From the NCBI GenBank assembly GCA_019419625.1, contig DXZO01000046.1, forward strand, positions 1-14,087: a stretch of 14,087 bases of DNA, given 5' to 3'. Position numbers and translations under genes: made by a program. The notes beneath the pieces were generated by a model. That model did no database searches. It was not told where the DNA came from and saw only the letters and a list, made by a program, of their open reading frames with translations. This document shows, piece by piece, positions 11,979-14,087 of this stretch (positions are counted from its first letter, which is position 1; each line of letters starts with the position of its first letter). This stretch comes from Collinsella sp. (GTDB taxonomy: Bacteria > Actinomycetota > Coriobacteriia > Coriobacteriales > Coriobacteriaceae).

Positions 11979-14087
11979 TTAGGCGCCGAGCGCGGTCTTG
12001 GCGGCCGCGAGGGCATCGGCGATACCCGCGGCGTTCTTGCCACCGGCCTGGGCCATGTTGGGACGGCCGCCACCGCGACCGTCGACCAGGCCCGCGATCT
12101 GCTTGATCACGTTGCCGGCATGGAAACCGGCCTTGACGGCGTCATCGGAGCCGGCGGCGAGCAGCGCCGGGGTGCCCTTCTCGGTCACGCTAGCGACGAC
12201 GCAGGCGACGGGGCCGGCGACCTTCTGGTGCACGGTATCCCAGACGTTGCGCAGGTCGGCAGCCTCAAGGCCCTGCAGCTCAGCCACGACGAGCTTGTAG
12301 CCGTCGAGCTCGACGGCACCCTCGATGGCGTTGGAGATCGCATCGGAGGAGCCACCGGTGAGTGCCTTCTTGAGCTTATTGGACGTCTCGCGCAGCTCGG
12401 CCTGCAGGTTCTCCACGCGGGCGGGAACCTCGTCGACGCGGCACTTGAGCGCAGCGGCAGCGGCGTCAACGAGCGCCAGGCGATCGGCCATGTAGTCGAG
12501 GGCGCCCTTGGAGGTCACGGCCTCGATACGACGGACATTCGAGCCCGTGGAGGACTCGGAAATGATCTTGAACAGGCCGATCTCGGCGGTGTTGGCGGCA
12601 TGCGTACCACCGCAGAGCTCGCGGGAGAACGGCTGATCCTCGGCACCCACGGAGACGACGCGCACGACGTCGCCGTACTTCTCGCCAAACAGGGCGACAG
12701 CGCCGGCGGCCTTGGCCTCGTCAATGCCCATAACACGGGTCACGACGGGCTTGGAGGCGAAGATCTGCTGGTTGACCAGGTCCTCGACAGCCTTGAGCTG
12801 CTCGGAGGACAGCGCCTCGAAGTGCGTGAAGTCAAAGCGCAGATGTTCAGGGGTCACCAGTGAACCGGCCTGGGACACGTGCTCGCCCAGAACCTGCTTC
12901 AGTGCGGCGTCGAGCAGGTGCGTGGCGGTGTGGTTGCGACGCAGAAAGCCGCGGCGCTCGACGTCGAGCTTGGCGGTCACGGTAGCGCCAACAGTCAGCG
13001 TACCCTCGGCGACGTGTGCGACGTGGGCATACAGGCCATTATGGTTCTTGGTATCGGCGACGGTCAGCGCAACGCCCTCGGCGGAAAGCTCACCGGCGTC
13101 GCCCTGCTGGCCGCCCATCTCGGCGTAGAACGGGGTGCGGTCGAGCACGACCTCAACATCCTCGCCCGCAGCAGCGGACTCGACGGACTCGCCGTTGCGC
13201 ACGATGGCGACAACCTTGGCGCCGTCGATCACATCGTTGTCATAGCCGTCGAACTCGGTCGCAACGACCTTGTCGGAAAGCTCGACCCACACGTCGTTGA
13301 AGCTGCCCCAGGCATCACCCTTGGCGTTAGCGCGGGCGCGGGCCTTCTGGTCCTCCATGCAGGCGGTGAAGCCGTCCATGTCGACGTCATGGCCAGCGGT
13401 GCCGGCGATCTCGACGGTCAGGTCGATGGGGAAACCAAAGGTGTCGTGCAGCTTAAAGGCGACGTCGCCCGGAAGGACAGCGCCCTCGGCGAGCGCGACC
13501 AGGGCCTCGTCCAGGTAGACGCGGCCGTTGTCGAGCGTCGTGGAGAAGCGCTCCTCCTCGGAGGCGACGATACCCTTCACAAGCGCGACGTTCTTGAGCA
13601 GCTCGGGGTAGGCCTCGCCCATCTGAGCGTTGACCTCGTCGATGAACTTGGTCAGGAAGGCGCCCTCGATGCCCAGCAGGCGACCGTGGAACACAGCGCG
13701 ACGGAGCAGGCGGCGAAGGACGTACTCACGGCCCTCGTTACCGGGCAGGATGCCGTCGGAGATCATAAAGTCGACGGCACGGGAGTGGTCGGCGATGATG
13801 CGCAGCGAGCGGCTGGCACCAGAGTAGTCGTCGGCGACATAGGTCTTGCCGCTGATCTCCTCGCCCAGCTTGATGAGGTGCTGCATCAGATCGCCGTCGT
13901 AGTTGGCGGTCTTGTGCTGCATGATGGCGGCCATGCGCTCCAGACCCATGCCCGTATCGAGGTTGCGGTGCGGCAGCTCCGGCATGGAGCCGTCCTCCTG
14001 GCGGTCGTACTGGGTAAAGACGAGGTTCCAGAACTCCAGGAAGCGGTCGCAGTCGCAGCCAGGTTTGCAGTCGGGACTGCCGCAGCC
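11979..14087 (-). CDS. alaS: Alanyl-tRNA synthetase, 5' end cut by window edge
   Basis: AlaS charges tRNA-Ala and hydrolyses mischarged Ser- or Gly-tRNA. The window holds the last 702 codons in one open frame up to the edge, from a Cys-rich segment DCKPGCDCDRFLEFWNLVF. The N-terminal part of the class II catalytic domain, about 150-170 residues by comparison with a usual length near 870-880, lies outside. Visible parts are the end of the catalytic domain with the helical tRNA-binding region (LRRLLRRAVFHGRLLG), the editing domain with zinc motifs HTATH (12918-12932) and CGGTH (12600-12614), and the C-Ala domain ending GGGRPNMAQAGG. It lies 9 nt upstream of ruvX. Confidence 0.97.
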   Translation of the reverse strand, partial: GCGSPDCKPGCDCDRFLEFWNLVFTQYDRQEDGSMPELPHRNLDTGMGLERMAAIMQHKTANYDGDLMQHLIKLGEEISGKTYVADDYSGASRSLRIIADHSRAVDFMISDGILPGNEGREYVLRRLLRRAVFHGRLLGIEGAFLTKFIDEVNAQMGEAYPELLKNVALVKGIVASEEERFSTTLDNGRVYLDEALVALAEGAVLPGDVAFKLHDTFGFPIDLTVEIAGTAGHDVDMDGFTACMEDQKARARANAKGDAWGSFNDVWVELSDKVVATEFDGYDNDVIDGAKVVAIVRNGESVESAAAGEDVEVVLDRTPFYAEMGGQQGDAGELSAEGVALTVADTKNHNGLYAHVAHVAEGTLTVGATVTAKLDVERRGFLRRNHTATHLLDAALKQVLGEHVSQAGSLVTPEHLRFDFTHFEALSSEQLKAVEDLVNQQIFASKPVVTRVMGIDEAKAAGAVALFGEKYGDVVRVVSVGAEDQPFSRELCGGTHAANTAEIGLFKIISESSTGSNVRRIEAVTSKGALDYMADRLALVDAAAAALKCRVDEVPARVENLQAELRETSNKLKKALTGGSSDAISNAIEGAVELDGYKLVVAELQGLEAADLRNVWDTVHQKVAGPVACVVASVTEKGTPALLAAGSDDAVKAGFHAGNVIKQIAGLVDGRGGGRPNMAQAGGKNAAGIADALAAAKTALGA

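Noticed and set aside
11547..12863. 438-codon plus-strand frame opposite alaS and ruvX
   Set aside because: Antisense shadow of alaS and ruvX, both clearly identified by motifs. The composition (Gly/Asp/Leu/Val-rich) is typical of the complement of GC-biased genes.
1..14087. CRISPR arrays, tRNA or rRNA genes, insertion sequences, phage or defence genes
   Set aside because: None was seen. The strand is filled with housekeeping genes and short gaps, with no spaced direct repeats, transposase motifs or terminal inverted repeats.

Overview
The window is a high-GC, densely packed bacterial chromosome segment. It most resembles a Coriobacteriia (Collinsella-like) actinobacterium. That assignment is inference from base composition, codon style and gene order; no rRNA or other decisive marker is present. 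The order alaS-ruvX-mltG-(...)-aroK-aroB-pepP-efp-nusB on one strand matches the order known from other actinobacteria such as Mycobacterium tuberculosis. The adjoining tlyA-nadK-recN trio is also a familiar actinobacterial cluster.

Layout. At the left edge lies the 5' part of a fructose-family PTS EIIB gene (minus strand). It is divergent from a MurR/RpiR-type SIS-domain regulator (plus strand, start chosen at 570). The spacer between them holds inverted and direct repeats that are good operator candidates. The regulator gene and recN converge on an 11-bp perfect stem-loop at 1436-1468. Everything from there to the right edge is on the minus strand. Read in the direction of transcription, the order is alaS (5' end cut by the window edge), ruvX, mltG, yqeG-like HAD phosphatase, aroK, aroB-like gene, a 132-nt gap, pepP/pepQ-type Xaa-Pro peptidase, a rho-independent terminator, efp with its own TATAAT box, asp23-family gene, nusB (TTG start), xseB, tlyA, nadK and recN. 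Many junctions overlap by 4-11 nt or are separated by 1-9 nt, which suggests long, translationally coupled operons.

Functionally this is mostly housekeeping: tRNA charging (AlaS), rRNA processing or recombination (RuvX), peptidoglycan strand release (MltG), translation of proline stretches (EF-P) with proline-peptide turnover (Xaa-Pro peptidase), transcription antitermination (NusB), rRNA methylation (TlyA), NADP synthesis (NadK) and DNA repair (RecN, ExoVII small subunit).

The most unusual item is the AroB-like protein (7992-9101). It can be followed along the whole dehydroquinate synthase fold and sits at the standard aroB position beside an intact-looking shikimate kinase. Yet the glycine-rich NAD motif, all three zinc ligands and the catalytic Asp are replaced, and a cluster of cysteines occupies the NAD-motif region. 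It looks like a maintained pseudoenzyme or a repurposed protein. Secondary points are a possible two-state RNA leader before the Xaa-Pro peptidase gene, a precise seven-residue arginine repeat in the cytoplasmic tail of MltG, and an xseB gene without xseA beside it.
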